64,000 nucleotides of DNA from positions 2,482,501 to 2,546,500 of the forward strand of contig OU015566.1 in NCBI GenBank assembly GCA_907165135.1, written 5' to 3'. The notes beneath the pieces are model-generated. The model saw only the letters and a list, made by a program, of their open reading frames with translations. It did no database searches and was not told the origin of the DNA. The DNA comes from Oikopleura dioica (lineage: Eukaryota; Chordata; Appendicularia; Copelata; Oikopleuridae). A program made the translations under genes and the position numbers. Shown here piece by piece: positions 36,479 through 48,009 of this stretch; positions within the stretch are counted from its first letter, which is position 1; every line of letters starts with the position of its first letter.

Positions 36479-38522
36479 TCAATTTGTGACGATCATTACG
36501 ACCAGAAAACTACTCAACGCTCCGAGAGTCAGTCCTAGGGTAAGGAAAGTCGTCATCATTGCTGAAGCTCGACTGGTTGAGGCGAAGGCGACGGAATTTG
36601 CGCCAGAGCGGAATGAGATGGTTGCGGCAAGACCGTTTGTCAAACCGAGGAGAATCATTAGCACTAGACATATTTAATTTCTTAAATTTTTAAAAATTTG
36701 AAATTTGCTCTTGAATATTGAAAAAATTGCAAAAAAAAAAAACAAATTTTCCCTGATAAAAAGCAGAAACAAAGAACTAAGAAAAATATCTTTGATTGTA
36801 ACCCTAACCCTAACCCTAACCCTTACCCTAACAAATGCTTCCATTTTGTTAACACCTGAGCTGCTTACCTATGAAAATCCAGTCAGAAGTAAAGACGACT
36901 GGCAGCTTCCTCGGCTGGCAATTCGTCAACGGCAGCAGAAATAAAATCACAAATCTTAAAGCAACAATTGCTCCAAGAAGTTTTCTATTATTCAGAGATC
37001 TCAAATGGCCGGCAACTTCTCGCCCGATGAAGTCGAAAAGGTTGAAGCTCAGGAAACAGAAGACAGGACTGAAGAACTAGAAAATCATCATGAGAGGAGA
37101 AAAAAAGACGGAAGTAGTTACTTTGTCTGGAATATACGAGCCAGTTGGGTTGTACATTGACACCAGAGTCGGGAAAACAGCGATGGTGACGGCAAAAGTC
37201 AAAGTCAAGGAAGCAAGCTCGACCCAAATCAATTTGGCGATTTCAATGTGACTCTCTGGCTGTGCTTTTTCATCGTTTGGCAGAAGAAGGGGCTAAATAC
37301 AGCTATTAAACAACGAACAAGGTGGAAAAATTCGAAGAAAAATGAAGGTTTTCTACTGCAAAAAGCCAATGGATAAAAGAACTCGTTTCATAAGTACTTG
37401 ATTTTCCGGCGAGTCGATTTCATTCTCATTATAATCAATTTGATCATAATCCGAAATCGACCTCTCGCAGCAGCCAAAGACGAAGCCATACGCGCCCCAG
37501 GCGAGCAAAATCAGCAACAGTGCGGAGAGAAAAAATGCAAATGCTTCCCACTCGATTTGGTCAGCAAAGGCGATGCACTTTCATTTTGGATCAGAAAACA
37601 TGCTATTTCGAGAAGCAGAATTTTCTTATTTCAAATTGAATAAATTTAGATCCTTTCCAGAATATTGGCGATTGCGGCGAGAATTCCGGCCACAGATTGG
37701 CCGGATAGAAACGGTGTCAGCAGATGGAACTCCGAAGCTTCCACAGAGCATGAAATATTCAGCGTAGAACTTAAAACATTTTTGAGTCGACTTTTAATGT
37801 CTACTTTTCTACTTGTTGAACACTCTCAAAAATGAGTGCTCTGGTTTGTAAATGATTTTGGGTTCAATTGAGCAAGAATTTTAATATAGCTTACCTTAGA
37901 ATAGTCATCAAAACAGCGATCCCAAGTGCACCTCCGAAGAAAAGTTCTTTACAAAAATTTCAGAAAAAATTTCGGAAAATCATAATTATCTTCTTTGGGG
38001 AAGAAAATCTATTTCTTATTCGCGAAAAAAACGCTGAATTTATAAAAATATCCATTTAAAAATATTAATGTTAAATATTGATTTTTCGCTGAAACCTCAA
38101 TCAAACGAATTTCTGAAATTTCCTTTATAATTTGAAGTGTCCACCAGAGCAAGAGTCGCGCAAGCTGAGAACAGCACCGCCAGTAGAGCAAAGCATACAG
38201 TAAATCGAGTTTGACGACTGAATTTTGTGATTGTGAACGTTCCAATCACGCAGAAAACGAATTGAACGCCACAAATAGCGACTGAAACCTCACTCAATCT
38301 GGGAAAAACTTCAAAATAGTCACCTGATAAGCTCGAGTCCCAAAACTTCTGCATCGCATTCGAATCAGTTGTATTGCTCGAGTAGAAACCATTTCCCGAA
38401 TCGGAGAATTTTTCATGCCAGTAAGTTTGGGGAGTGATGAAGAAATTCCACGGCGCGAGGCAGGCGATCCCAAAGATGTAGAAACATATGCTTTCTAGTA
38501 ACGAGCCCGTATCTGTTGACAT
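36479..38522 (-). CDS. Equilibrative nucleoside transporter (ENT/SLC29 family)
   Basis: The first exon (from 38522) encodes a short head and FGIACLAPWNFFITPQTYW, the APWNFFIT signature of ENT helix 1. Later exons hold FFGGALGIAVLMTIL, SGQSVAGILAAIANIL (the ENT helix 4-5 region), WEAFAFFLSALLLILLAWG, an acidic/serine loop (YDQIDYNENE), ELASLTLTFAVTIAVFPTL, FLSFNLFDFIGREVAGHL and a final helix ending at 36479. The protein should move nucleosides across a membrane by facilitated diffusion. The intron 37578-37657 reads CTG|GAAAGG...AAAG|TGC (GA-AG), with no nearby GT. An interstitial telomere array sits in a later intron. The exact join of the first and second exons is unresolved. Confidence 0.82.
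36798..36835. repeat. Interstitial telomere-type repeat in an ENT intron
   Basis: About six tandem TAACCC units (the last with a one-base variant) lie between the exon ending SDWIFIG and the final transporter exon. Confidence 0.8.
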
Positions 38523-39213
38523 TCTGAAATTGATCGAATTAAAAGAGTGTTTTTGGAAGATGGATTTTTAGAGGGCAGTTTCTTTCATTTCGTGGTCGAT
38601 GTATTTGTATCTTATCATGAGTCTTTTTTTTTCCTTTGACTTTAACAAAGTGAGACCCTTATTTTTTTCATGAAAAATAATGTTCAAACTGCTTCAAAAT
38701 TCCTTAAAATTCAAGATCGAAATTTTCAATTTGACGAAAAAAAAATTATTTTTTTTTTCTTTTTTTCCTATTTTGGGGACTCTACACCCTTAATTGTCAA
38801 AATCTTTAAAAAAAACCCTCCCTTATATTATCAAGTCTTTTCCTTCTCTTTCCGGATAAAATCTCGCAAATCTCCAGCTTCTCTTCTTCCTCCAATTTCG
38901 AGTTCGAGCCCAGCAAGTCTTTCGGTATAATTCTGTTCTGTGTCAAAAAATAACGCGAAATAAGACATGAATGTATTATCACATGTCTTAAAGTGTACGC
39001 CTCGGCTTCGACATTGGCGCCCGCGGGGAGTTATTTTTCCACAACGGTTTTGTGCATTTTTAATATTTTTTAGAGCCCGCGATTTATTTGCGTTAATTTT
39101 TTACAACTAGTCTCTCCAGACGGGGAGATTCTAAAAGACCATTTTTGAGCTGAGACGGCGAACTCTTTAAAAAAGTTGTTCTAGCAAATGTTTTCAAAGT
39201 ACTGATCCATTAA

Positions 39214-39548
39214 GGACCCCTCCCCCCCGTCAAGAATTTTCGAAAAATTTATTTTCGGAATTTTAGAATTTTGACCCTGGAAATGGATTCTAAAGGTCAT
39301 AAAACGATTTTGAGGCTTCATTTTCTGGGGTCTATCTCGACTCTAACACCCTCAAAATCGCGTTTGAAAAATGGACTTTTTGACGAAAAATGACGAAAAA
39401 GTCCCAATTTTGCTATAATTCTAGATTTTTATTGGTCAAGAAGTGCTCCGAACAAGTTTTTATGATAAATCGAACTTTCAGGCACGCTAAGAAGCCAAAA
39501 TATGTTTTTCTGATTTTTCGAGGAAAATTGTTGACGGGGGGGGGGTCC
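39214..39548. mobile_element. TTAA-flanked element with GGACCCC ends
   Basis: Inverted ends read GGACCCC(T)CCCCCCGTCAA on the left and a close C-tract variant on the right. TTAA flanks both sides (39210-39213, 39549-39552). The 335-bp element is non-coding. The C/G tract length differs between ends, as expected for slippage. Confidence 0.7.
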
Positions 39549-40730
39549 TTAATAGCGTTTTCTACCTTTTTAAATCTCCGATCTGAATTTCTCTTTCAAA
39601 AATAAATTTTAAACTAAATTTCAGAATCCGCGGTACTTTAGCCAAATCTCGAGAAATCAAGCACCCTAATTAATCAATAAACACCATGTGGCGGACGAGC
39701 ACATTTCCGGCGTTATCTCTCTTTTTTCCCGCCCCGCGGAGGTGAAAAATTTTTCAAAGGAAAATAAAAAGCAATTATCGATCCTAAAATTGGTGATAAG
39801 GCGGTTCATTTCGATTTGTGATTTTTTGACACCAGTGCCCATGTGAATTTTGGCTCACGGGATTACCACCAAGCGCGACCAGAGTCTTTTTGTTGTTTTC
39901 TCTGTTGAAAATTTTCTTCAGACTCAGATTTACAGTATTTTTTTCGTCAAAAAACAGTCATTTCCCACTCGTTAAGAATTCTCTGTCTATAATCCTCTGA
40001 CAAACGGCGTAGTGCGCGTGTTCTGATCAATACATCGCTGCTTCGAAAATAAGCAGCATCGAATTTGAGAAATGGAAAAGTCGTATTCAAAACTGCCACA
40101 GGCCAAGTTCATCTGCACGGTCACATGGCTTTTCGAGTATTTGGCCTGGAATAACAGCCTCGGGCGGACAAAGCCCGCGAAATTGAAACGCTGCTAAAAA
40201 GCGCGAAAATATTTTTCTGTCAATTTTTCAGTGAAAAAATAAAATCACCATTTTCTCTGTTTTTTATTCTGAAATCTCTGATAGCTATACAAATGAACTA
40301 AAGGAGCTAAAGTCATCAAATCTCTCTCTGAAAGAAAATTGGTCACGCGCCAAATTTTCGTTGTTCAAGTTCGAAAGGAGGACCCTCCGCAAATAAGCTA
40401 TTTATACAAAAATGCGTCATTTTTTGAGAAAATAATCTTGCGAATTATAAATTGATAATTTTCAATTTTGGTGCCCTTGCCAAATGGACTGTTTTGACAG
40501 ACGGCGCGAGTTCCATTGTAACTGTTGACTTTTGTCTGGTTATGAATTTGTTAGAATAAAAAGTTGTTAAGTTCGAAAAAGGATGGATGAGTTCATAACC
40601 AAATGAATAAAACGGCATGAATAGGGGAGTTTCCAAAGCAATCAACTTGGTTTATATTTGCTCTTTTTCAGGATTTTCAAAGAAATTATTTCGGAAAATT
40701 TTTGACTCGAAAAAGACTTTCTTATGGCCA

Positions 40731-40760
40731 AGAACCCTAACCTAACCCTAACCCTAACTT
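40731..40760. repeat. Interstitial telomere-type repeat
   Basis: Four to five CCTAA/CCCTAA units lie just past the stop of the ankyrin gene, probably in its 3' untranslated region. Confidence 0.75.
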
Positions 40761-40767
40761 CTTTCCC

Positions 40768-41642
40768 TCACCCTATCATTTGAAAACCCTGGCCATGAGA
40801 TTGAAGAGTATGAATGAGAGTAATCGCCAATTCTGCTGAGTGTCGATGATACTTAGAGAGACTTGAGTCTTGACCGCTGCTCAAGAAATCCTTTTAGAAC
40901 GGACAAAGAACAAGCATTGCAAAATTAAAGTTTGAGTGAACGAAAATATCATCCCCTGAATATTTGACCGCCGCATGCAGAAGTGGCGTGTGTCCGTTGT
41001 GATCTGGCATGTTTGGATTCGCGCCGTTTTCCAATAAACTAACATCGGGACTTGAAATATCAAAAATCATGTTTTATCATGAAAAATTCACAATTTTCCC
41101 GTTGGCTTTTGATCTTCAAAAAAGGGTTCAAGCCCGTCCCAGATCAGAACATTTTCAACAGCATCATCTTCCACATGTTCTATCGCAACAGTCAAACAGC
41201 TTTTACCAAAATCCTCCATTCCAAAAACCTTCTTTTTCGACGAAAAAATCGTCTGCCCGCCGACATCCCTCTTCGACGGACTCCAGTTTACCACAGCTCC
41301 TTGTTCAATCCGCTCTTTTATTTCATTAACGTCTCCTTTCTTGCAGGCGAGCCACAAGAGTTTGCTGCCCTCTTTCCAGCCGAGAATTTTCGGATTCGGA
41401 AGGGATTTTCGAGTATTTCGGTCTTCGCATTTTCGGGCTTCTTTCGGATCTTCTCGAACTGAGGCTCGACGCTGACGACTTCGGATTTTTTCTTCGTCGA
41501 CTTTTTTGCAGGTCAAAATATTGATAAAAAAATTTATTTTTTGAATCAATTTTAAAATTATCGGATCATTGGATAGAATGAAGACCATTTCTTTATGAAA
41601 AACAGAATTGACTTTACTCGCTTTGTGATCAAAGAAACGCAT
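40768..41642 (-). CDS. Ankyrin-repeat protein
   Basis: The first exon has a basic segment (KIRSRQRRASVREDPKEAR), then GSKLLWLACKKGDVNEIKER, an ankyrin helix pair, and GKSCLTVAIEHVEDDAVENV, a second. The next exon gives SLLENGANPNMPDHNGHTPL, a textbook ankyrin unit. A last exon adds about 40 residues to the stop at 40768. Donor positions around 41290 and 41100 are ambiguous, so the repeat count is uncertain. Ankyrin repeats bind other proteins; no partner can be named. It starts 144 bp after the stop of the kringle protease in the same direction. Confidence 0.65.
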
Positions 41643-41786
41643 CCCACTTTCTCTGCAAATAGGGACCTAGTGAAAAGGACCGCACGTAGATGTTCACACC
41701 TCATCAAATCAAATTCTTCAAACTCGATCAACGTTCAAGCTTTAAAAACTGCTTTTCGAAAAAGATTTTGCATATTTTATTCATTT

Positions 41787-43428
41787 TTATTGAATATTAG
41801 CTCTTATCCATTTTCGCAGTGCAAAAGCATCGGCATAAACTCCGGGAATCGCGTTTCCGCAACCATATCCAAAAGAAACGACGCCATAAAGAGTGTATTT
41901 TCCATTGGCATGACAAACTAGAGACATATCGTTATTCGAAAATCTTTGGAGATTTACCAAGTGGTCCTCCAGAATCGCCACCACAAGTGTCAACGCCTGC
42001 CACACCACCAGCACAAAGCATCGAGTTGTCAAATTGATTTCCATTGTGCAGCTGATTTTTGCAATATGTCCGCGATCTAGAAATAGAGCTTTCAATTCCG
42101 CCAGTTTTCAATTTTACCTGACTTCCACAACTTGCATAAGCAATCGGTCACTGATTCTTCCACCGAATTCTTCTGAACCAAAACCACTGATGATGCATCC
42201 CGCGTTTCTTTCAGCTTTGAATTCTGGCAAACAAGCTGGTCGAACGTACTCGTTGTATTGAAAAGGGCGGTCAGTAACGATGATGCAAATGTCATTTGAA
42301 TTCGTTTTCGGGTCGTAAGATCTGGATGACTTTGAAATCAAGGAGGAAAATGGGTTTTTACCTGTGAGGAATATACTTCCCAAAGTTTCTTTCTTGTCTT
42401 CCCGGTTCAGGATTCATGGGATTATGAACTCTGAAGATGTTTCCCGCAGAAATCACGCCCCAGGCGAAGTTTTCATCTTTATTTTGAAAGCAATGAGCAG
42501 CAGATATCACATGTTTCATCGAAACAAGGGTGCCCCCGCAGACATTTCTTCCTCGAATAAGAACTTGCCAAGGAAGTGTTCTGCGCATTGCCTGTCTTCC
42601 TCCAATCAAATTTGGTCGAATATAAGACGTATTCCTGGGTGATTCTGTGGTTGCTGTAACAGGAATGGATCTGACCGATCGGGGTCGGTCTTTTGTAAAT
42701 TTTTCAATAGGATGATCGCCAACCATCAAATTCAAGCCAGGTTCCAGCTCGACAACTCCGCATTCGACATTTTCATTGACGATCTCTTCCTTGTCTCCAT
42801 TGTTTGCAGCAGCAGGAGATTTGCAATTCGAGCAATGATCGACCCCGCATTCCTCCCAGCGAGCGGAATACTTATTCGTGTAACACCACGGACCTCCATG
42901 ATGAAAATCAGGATTTCGACAAAAATTATGATCCCAGGACTCGCTGGGAAGAGGAATTCTATTTTCGACGTCAGCCCATTTGACGCAGTTTCTGCCTGAT
43001 TTTGTGGTTTGTTTCTTGCCATCGTACTTTTTCGAATACTCCCAGCTTGGGTAAGATGTTATTTTGTCATGATTATTGGGAAGCTTACCAATCACATGAT
43101 TTAGTCCTCGTTGTTGTCCCCCGATTCATATCGTCAATGCAATACTCCCACTCAGTATCAGGATCTGTTGTGTAGCACCAATGATGCCCTCCATGCCCGA
43201 CTACGAAAAATTGAAAGAATAATTTTTGAAGCGATTAAAGGTGTCGAAAACTCACATCCTTTGCAGCATAAATTATGCCACGGAGCAGAAGGGCTGCCAT
43301 CTACTCTATGAGGAAAATTCGTATCCCATCTTTGACAAGTTTTTCCCGAAACAGTTTCTCTTTGATCATTGCAGCTCCATTCTTGAGCATTCGCAATTAT
43401 GCCGGGGAAAATAAAAGCCAGTCTCATT
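41787..43428 (-). CDS. Double-kringle trypsin-type serine protease
   Basis: The signal peptide is MRLAFIFPGIIANAQ (ATG 43428). Kringle 1 has SGKTCQRWDTNFPH, HNLCCKG, then HHWCYTTDPDTEWEYC. Kringle 2 has SGRNCVKWADV, HNFCRNPD, PWCYT and RWEECGVDHC. A linker leads to the peptidase (LIGGRQAMRRTLPWQV) with SAAHCF (His), SNDICIIV (Asp) and DTCGGDSGGPL (Ser); the Asp before the active serine predicts trypsin specificity. The layout resembles plasminogen or tissue-plasminogen-activator relatives. The stop codon overlaps an AATAAA signal (CAATAAAAA), so the 3' untranslated region is very short. A T-rich AG acceptor lies 5 nt before the ATG, with a polyA-like signal upstream. Confidence 0.85.
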
Positions 43429-43542
43429 TGTCTAAGAATTGCTTTTCCTGATAATTTGAGAACAACTGTTTGTATTTGCTTGGTCATTTATTTTGTTGAC
43501 ATTGATTCTGATCACAGTCAAATGAGTCTTTTCGCTGATTTT

Positions 43543-43775
43543 TCATTCTTTTAGGACGTTTTTTACATAGTGGTACATTGGCCCTTCGTGTTCAATGTCA
43601 AGTGGCTCGTTTTCTTCAAGCTCTTCCCTGAAAAAATTGTGAGAAAATAACAATAAAGCAGGGTTTACCTTATTCGAGCAAGTAGAAGCTCTTGAGCGCG
43701 GCTTGAAAAAGCAAAAGACGATCCAAAAGCCAGTAAAAAAAGCTTTAAAAATTGCATAGTTAGTTCTATCTCCAT
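43543..43775 (-). CDS. Short secreted peptide precursor
   Basis: Two exons joined by a GT-AG intron of about 40 nt encode a peptide of about 60 residues. MQFLKLFLLAFGSSFAF is a clear signal peptide, followed by SSRAQELLLARIREELEENE and ...GPMYHYVKNVLKE. No cysteines. The reading frame crosses the intron cleanly and the mature part is amphipathic and acidic. I recognise no hormone family. The gene is too short to be obvious by length alone. It lies 114 bp upstream of the kringle protease in the same direction. Confidence 0.55.
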
Positions 43776-44918
43776 TTCTTGATGATTATAGGTTCTTTTT
43801 ATACGGAGAAAAAGCGACAATGTTTTTCTTGCTTGTCAAATTCAATTTTTAATTGTCTAATAACGGAATTGACGATGAGAAAATACTAGCCAGTCTTGTC
43901 CGGCTGAGAATAAAAAAACAGGTTTGTCGGCCTTTTAAGTTAAATGAGTTCGATTTTATTGATCATGAAGCTTTTTTTTATTCAATTTATTCTTGCAATT
44001 GACGATTCAATAGCAACTTCCCATATTTGACAAGAAATTCAACGGTATTACCTTTTTTTCTTCAAGAGTAACACAATCATCAATTTCCTCCGTCTTTTAC
44101 CTAAATTTCAGGCAAGCTAAGATTGATTTCTTGAGGAAAGTAGCAGAGGAAATCTTGAGCTTTGACGTCATTTGACGCTTATAATCGTAATTTATACAAA
44201 AAAGCTTAGCATAAATCGAGGATGATAGACAGTGATTTGAGAAGACTGTGGGCAATATCATAAATTTGCATTGTTTATCTTCTTCTTGGAGAAAATCATT
44301 CCTTAGTTGATGAAACACAGGGGGCCATAAAAGGAACATGGTAAAACATCCCCCGAACATATTTTTCTCTGATTTTCCATCCAGAAGGATATGGAAATGA
44401 CAATGTGCCAAAATTAGCATCCGGTCGAGATTCTTCATTATTATTAGTTGGAGTTTTTATCATAAAAGGGCTCCTTCATAAGCTTATACGTTAGGTAATA
44501 TGAGCCGCCCCTGTGGTTCTTAAATTCTACTATAGAATCTACTATAGTCTATAGTCTATAGTCTATAGAGTCTATAGTATAGTTTTTAGAGTCTTAACAG
44601 GACGAGTCCCTTCCTCGACACTTGATCGCATAAAAATCGGAATATTCTACTGCTAAAATGAATGAAACAAATTTTTCTTTTTGTCAACTAATCTACTCGT
44701 CTTCTTTTTAATCTATCTTCTTCTCGGCGACAGTGGATCGTTTACTGCGATTATCAGAAGTCATTTGACATTCAAGACAACTTTTTGAATAGAAAATTTT
44801 TTCTTTTGAAATATAATCAAAAATCTTATTTTTTAATATCATTGATTTAAAATAAAAAGACGATAAACAACTTGAGATAATTTTTAAGAGACTATATTTT
44901 CGTTTGAACATCAATTTG
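43776..44918. other. Intergenic, with a TCTATAG-type tandem repeat
   Basis: AT-rich. Around 44528-44585 the sequence CTATAGT/TCTATAG repeats about eight times. A 113-codon minus-strand frame at 44097-44438 lacks recognisable features and I do not accept it. Confidence 0.45.
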
Positions 44919-45335
44919 TTACAGTAAAAGTTCGCTTGATTCTGAGTTTGAGCGCAGATAAAATTTATCTTCCATATGAGCTTTTGGTTTTTTGACGATG
45001 TTTTCAATGATTCGCTCGAGCTGGATAATGAAGACAACGAAGATGACAAAGCTGAAGCAGATGACGAGGATGTTCATTTTTGAGAAGGTCGATCCCTCTT
45101 TTTCTTGGAAAATTTCCGGAGTTTCGACCTCGACGAATGCTTTTTCGGTGGCAGAAGGGACGAGGGAGTGGTGAGATTTCATTCCCCAGGCTTCGCAGCA
45201 TTTTGACTTTTGGATTTGACGGCAGAAGTGGTGATTTCCGTCGATAAGGGAGCAAGCCCGGCAGAAATTTTCAGTGCAGATTTGGGAAGCGGCGGCGATG
45301 GCGAAGAAGAAAAGTGGAGTCGAAAGAAAGTTCAT
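44919..45335 (-). CDS. Small type I membrane protein with Cys-rich ectodomain, 138 aa
   Basis: A single-exon frame. The signal peptide is MNFLSTPLFFFAIAAAS. A compact ectodomain with seven cysteines follows (ICTENFCRACSLIDG...FCRQIQKSKCCEAWG), then an acidic stalk, one membrane helix (ILVICFSFVIFVVFII) and a short tail ending SNSESSELLL. No family recognised. The complete signal-ectodomain-helix-tail order supports a real gene. Confidence 0.7.
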   Translation of the reverse strand: MNFLSTPLFFFAIAAASQICTENFCRACSLIDGNHHFCRQIQKSKCCEAWGMKSHHSLVPSATEKAFVEVETPEIFQEKEGSTFSKMNILVICFSFVIFVVFIIQLERIIENIVKKPKAHMEDKFYLRSNSESSELLL

Positions 45336-46012
45336 GTTTTTTTTTGATTGTTCAACTTTTGCTGATGAAAAGAAGGAGCGAGAGGGTGGTTTTATAGGCG
45401 CCTGCCGGCGATGGAAATCGCAAGATGGCGCGAAGGAGAGAGAAGGAGGTGCCGGAAAGCGCGAGAAGAGAACATGTGTACATGGAAATGTAACATAACT
45501 CTATGGAAAAAATGAATGTATCGAAATCCTCTCATATAGTCTATTAAAGATATCAGATAAAGTTTTAGATCAGTCTTTATTCAAACTGCACTTTATTTTA
45601 TATAATTAAAACAAGTTTCTTATTTTATATAAAAATAAGGGCATCGTGAATCATGATGTCATTAACACAGCTATCTGAGCTCCCTTGGAAAGGAAATTCT
45701 TATAAGCTTCTTATTAGTAATCATTATTCAATAAGAACTGATATGTTCTGTTTTTTCAAACTTGCTGTATGGACTCCGTACTATGGACAGTGCTTGGAGC
45801 CTATTTTGAGACGAATGATTATGATAACTGCCAGAAAAGCTCTCTTAATCATTTTGGCTCACCGACCAGCTTTGCAATGCTCTGAATGGAATGAAATCAA
45901 CTTCGGGCCTCTTCATTTTCGGATATGCTTTGACTGTTTTTAAAACCATTTATAGAAAAAATCATCTGAACTCAGTAAGGTACGAAATTTCCGAGTCTTC
46001 TTTCAAAAGGAT

Positions 46013-47626
46013 TCAATAAGAGCATGTCCCAAAAAATACCCGTTCAGCTCTCAATTTTTTGCTCTTAATCCCAGTTCCTGAATGTTCTTCTTCGGAAAAA
46101 GTAAGCGCATTGTCACTTCCCACACTAAAATCATCATAGTCTCCGGGATGCGCGCAAAAATCTTCTGAAATAAACCAGAAAGAAAATTTAAAAACAAAAA
46201 TTGTGAAAACCTCCATTTTCATGCCGCCCATTGGAAAGTTCCGAGACACAATCATCCCCAGACCCGTCAGACTCAAACTCGTTGAAATCGTCATTTACTA
46301 AAAATCATTCCGTCAGACAGCAACGAGTCGAGAATCCTGTCTCTGTCCTCCATCCAGATGACGTTCATCGGCTGGAAAGACGGGCCGGATTTCAGATGTT
46401 TCCAGTTTGATTTTTCTTCTCCTACCTGAATGAGAATCATTGCCAACTCGTCCATACTGTTCTTCATACTCCCAAATCGCAGCTGAAAAAAGAATTGACA
46501 AACTTGGACTTTCAGAAAGCAAGCTACCTTGTTGAGAATCTTCATCGCTTTCCCTCATTTCCTCTTCTTCAAAGTTTTCCAGCGCTCGATCAAGATTCTC
46601 CTGGTCAGCCTCCTCAGCCATCACGCTTGGGAAGAGTTAGCTTATCAAGATTTCCGTTTCACGAACTTATAAGAGTTTGACAAGTAGAAATGGGTTAGTA
46701 ATTTGTTGAAATCGCACAATGGGATGGGATTAGTAAACACGCAATGGTTCTCAACCCATCGATCCGTTCTTGATCTCACGAACTTCATGATCTCGTTCAT
46801 GTCTTCATTTTGCTCGTCGTCCTCCGAGACCATGACGATCTCGTCCAAATTCATCATTCCCTTGGCCTCGAGGTTGTCGGAGTTGCATTCGGAAAGGGAG
46901 CTAGCTGTATCCCCACCACCATCTGATCCTTCATCATCTTCCTGGTCGATAGCTGCTTGTTCGGCCTCGACGCTCCAGTCTTAAATTTCAACGGTTAAAG
47001 AAAGCAATAGCAAAATAACAACCCTTTCCTGCTCATTGCTCTTCAAGAAAATAAAAATTATTTCTAGAAAGATTCTGAATCAAGCGTCATTTTGGAATTC
47101 GGAAGGTTACGTAAGATACTGTAAGATTCAAGGGGGAAATTTATTTCCATTTTATTGCCTCCCAGACAAAATAACAATTATCACTTTCCTTCCTGATTCA
47201 GAGACATGTTTCTTTTATGAATTCATTTTCCATAATCGGAAATTTCCCCCTCACCTTCGCCAAGGCTGCAGCTTGAATCGTCTGACCCGCCATCGCTGTC
47301 GCTTTCATCGTCCTCTTCCATTAGCAGATACTTCTTCTGTATCTTCCCGAGCTCCTCTGAAATCGAGTATGAGCGAACTTTTATTGTATCATTTTGGAAC
47401 TTTCCGTATATTGACGGGTTAGCTTCTTCCTGTCACAGCTGCAGAGCTGGAAAGGGGAAGCTGGAATCAATGATTCTGACCAAAATCTGCGGCAAAACCC
47501 GAACTGTTCGAACAGTCATCCGTCATAATCGATGAGGGGAAAGAAGAAGAGAAATATAAGGATCGTTTTGGAGGACTTACTGAGTTCTCGGCAGGAAAGA
47601 GCATGTGGAGGACGAAATCTTCTCAT
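46013..47626 (-). CDS. Acidic, serine-rich multi-exon protein, unknown
   Basis: The start exon is MRRFRPPHALSCRELS (ATG 47626). Later exons encode runs such as LLMEEDDESDSDGGSDDSS, AAIDQEDDEGSDGGGDTA, LDEIVMVSEDDEQNEDMNE, FEEEEMRESDEDSQQ, FNEFESDGSGDD and DYDDFSVGSDNALTFSEEE. They join with GT-AG introns in consistent phase, except one or two joins near 46650 and at the 3' end, where a further exon-like piece (KRPEVDFIPFRALQSW, about 45865-45945) may belong. Highly acidic, low-complexity composition is common in chromatin or nucleolar factors, but no domain is visible. Confidence 0.5.
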
Positions 47627-47759
47627 AGAAAAGACCCTCTCCTTCCGTTTTTTGTTAAGATTCTTGATCGATGACTCGCACTTGCGCTACAAGGAATAAG
47701 TTTGAGTTTCTCTTACAGTCGATAAAAACAGCACAAAGGATGATTATAAACTGTTTTTA

Positions 47760-48009
47760 AGGATATCATACTTTATCTGCATTTCGAAAGTTTATAATAT
47801 GAATTTTAGGATAGACAAACCTTGATTAAATTCATCTCCTTTCGAAACGTTTTGAAAAACTGTCTCAACTTTTTCGACTTGGCGTTTGAATATTTCAAAA
47901 ACGACCTTTTCTCACTCCATTCTTTTTCTCTCCCACACGTAAAATGCGTATAGTAAGGTCCGTCAAGAGTCATTTCTGGGTAAAACTTTCCTTTCTCGAT
48001 TCTCACCAT
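47760..48009 (-). CDS. Possible small basic protein
   Basis: ATG at 48009 opens MVRIEKGKFYPEMTLDGP and a Lys-rich stretch (KKLRQFFKTFRKEMNLIK). A GT donor and a following AG could add a few residues before a stop near 47750. No family is recognised and the case rests only on plausible composition. Confidence 0.3.

Larger units (their letters stand above)
38523..40767. other. Intergenic, about 2.2 kb
   Basis: This holds poly-T/A tracts, one TTAA-flanked element (39214-39548), a telomere-type array at its right end and no convincing exon. A 66-codon minus-strand frame at 40445-40645 has no supporting signals. Confidence 0.5.

Noticed and set aside
44097-44438. 113-codon minus-strand frame
   Set aside because: No domain, signal, acceptable splice context or neighbour logic; the composition matches translated AT-rich intergenic DNA.
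45653-45943. 96-codon plus-strand frame
   Set aside because: The minus strand here has exon-like sequence with a GT donor (KRPEVDFIPFRALQSW), a better explanation.
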